A stretch of DNA of 32,495 nt, taken from an uncultured Verrucomicrobiota bacterium. Its GTDB lineage: Bacteria; Verrucomicrobiota; Verrucomicrobiia; Limisphaerales; UBA9464. Under the pieces are notes generated by a model. That model worked only from the letters and a program-made list of their open reading frames with translations. It was not told the origin of the DNA and made no database searches. The DNA lies in NCBI GenBank assembly GCA_903939515.1, contig CAJAHH010000051.1, positions 1-32,495 on the forward strand. Direction: 5' to 3'. Made by a program: the position numbers and the translations under genes. Shown here in pieces: positions 32,386-32,495 of this stretch. Each line of letters starts with the position of its first letter. Position 1 is the stretch's first letter.

Positions 32386-32495
32386 CCCAAGGGACAGGCT
32401 CCACCCAAGGGACAGGCTTCACCCAAGGGACAGGCTCCACCCAAGGGACAGGCTCCACCCAAGGGACAGGCTCCACCCAAGGGACAGGCTCCACC
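32386..32495 (-). repeat. 18-bp tandem array upstream of glgB (continues past the right edge)
   Basis: Six copies of an 18-base unit (plus strand ACCCAAGGGACAGGCTCC) run head to tail. Cores lie at 32390-32402, 32408-32420, 32426-32438, 32444-32456, 32462-32474 and 32480-32492; only the second differs (CTTC instead of CTCC). Read on the minus strand each unit contains GGAGCCTGTCCCT, the core found upstream of the DUF1080 gene. The array starts about 80 bases before the glgB ATG. The open frames across it (PVPWVE repeats) result only from the period being a multiple of three. Confidence 0.9.

Noticed and set aside
32219-32494. Repeat protein with PVPWVE units on the minus strand
   Set aside because: The frame is open only because the 18-base period is a multiple of three. 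It overlaps the glgB start and continues in a non-repetitive, non-homologous tail.
32386-32495. CRISPR array
   Set aside because: The 18-base units follow each other without spacers, and no cas gene is in the window. This is a simple tandem repeat.

Overview
This window looks like a chromosomal piece of a Verrucomicrobiota bacterium, probably of the Pedosphaera/Limisphaera type. That is inference from gene content: Planctomycete/Verrucomicrobia-style PSCyt1 cytochrome modules fused to an FGE-sulfatase fold, exported Tat-type Gfo/Idh/MocA oxidoreductases, a DUF1080 (3-keto-disaccharide hydrolase) protein, a prepilin-like protein with the [18 protein letters not shown] leader, McsA/McsB, and start codons that often lack a Shine-Dalgarno (SD) sequence. 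The DNA is GC-rich except in a few AT-richer intergenic islands.

Layout: (1) 1-6227, minus strand: a ribosomal protein operon reading rplB-rpsS-rplV-rpsC-rplP-rpmC-rpsQ-rplN-rplX-rplE-rpsN-rpsH-rplF-rplR-rpsE (rpsE runs off the left edge). It starts at rplB; rpsJ, rplC, rplD and rplW are not upstream. (2) 6441-10702: rnhC (minus), then mutY, a gene encoding only the C-terminal half of release factor 3, and trpB (all plus). (3) 11122-12742, minus: mcsA-mcsB protein-arginine kinase pair. (4) 12874-16044, minus: rpmH-rnpA-yidD-yidC-khpB/jag, the classical ribosome/membrane-insertion cluster, with a recognisable promoter before rpmH and a terminator after jag. (5) def (plus), then ruvA and a DUF374 acyltransferase (minus). 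(6) 18367-24181, plus: five exported proteins: a prepilin-like protein, a tandem cytochrome/FGE-fold fusion, two Tat-signal Gfo/Idh/MocA oxidoreductases and a periplasmic rhodanese. (7) 24268-26029, minus: glnB/glnK-amtB with a perfect 23-bp palindrome upstream. (8) 26315-27385: a short-repeat region followed by an exported DUF1080 protein. (9) 27386-27970: a repeat-rich intergenic region. (10) 27971-28045, minus: tRNA-Glu(CTC) with its own promoter. (11) 28152-32307, minus: dnaG and glgB, with an 18-bp tandem array upstream of glgB that continues past the right edge.

Most of the window is housekeeping. The accessory parts are the exported cytochrome/oxidoreductase/rhodanese/DUF1080 set, which could form a periplasmic keto-sugar route, the G-domain-less RF3 gene, and a dispersed repeat with core GGAGCCTGTCCCT. 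That core lies 80-190 bp upstream of both the DUF1080 gene and glgB, reading in the direction of transcription each time. I see no CRISPR array, prophage, transposase gene, toxin-antitoxin pair or recognisable defence system.
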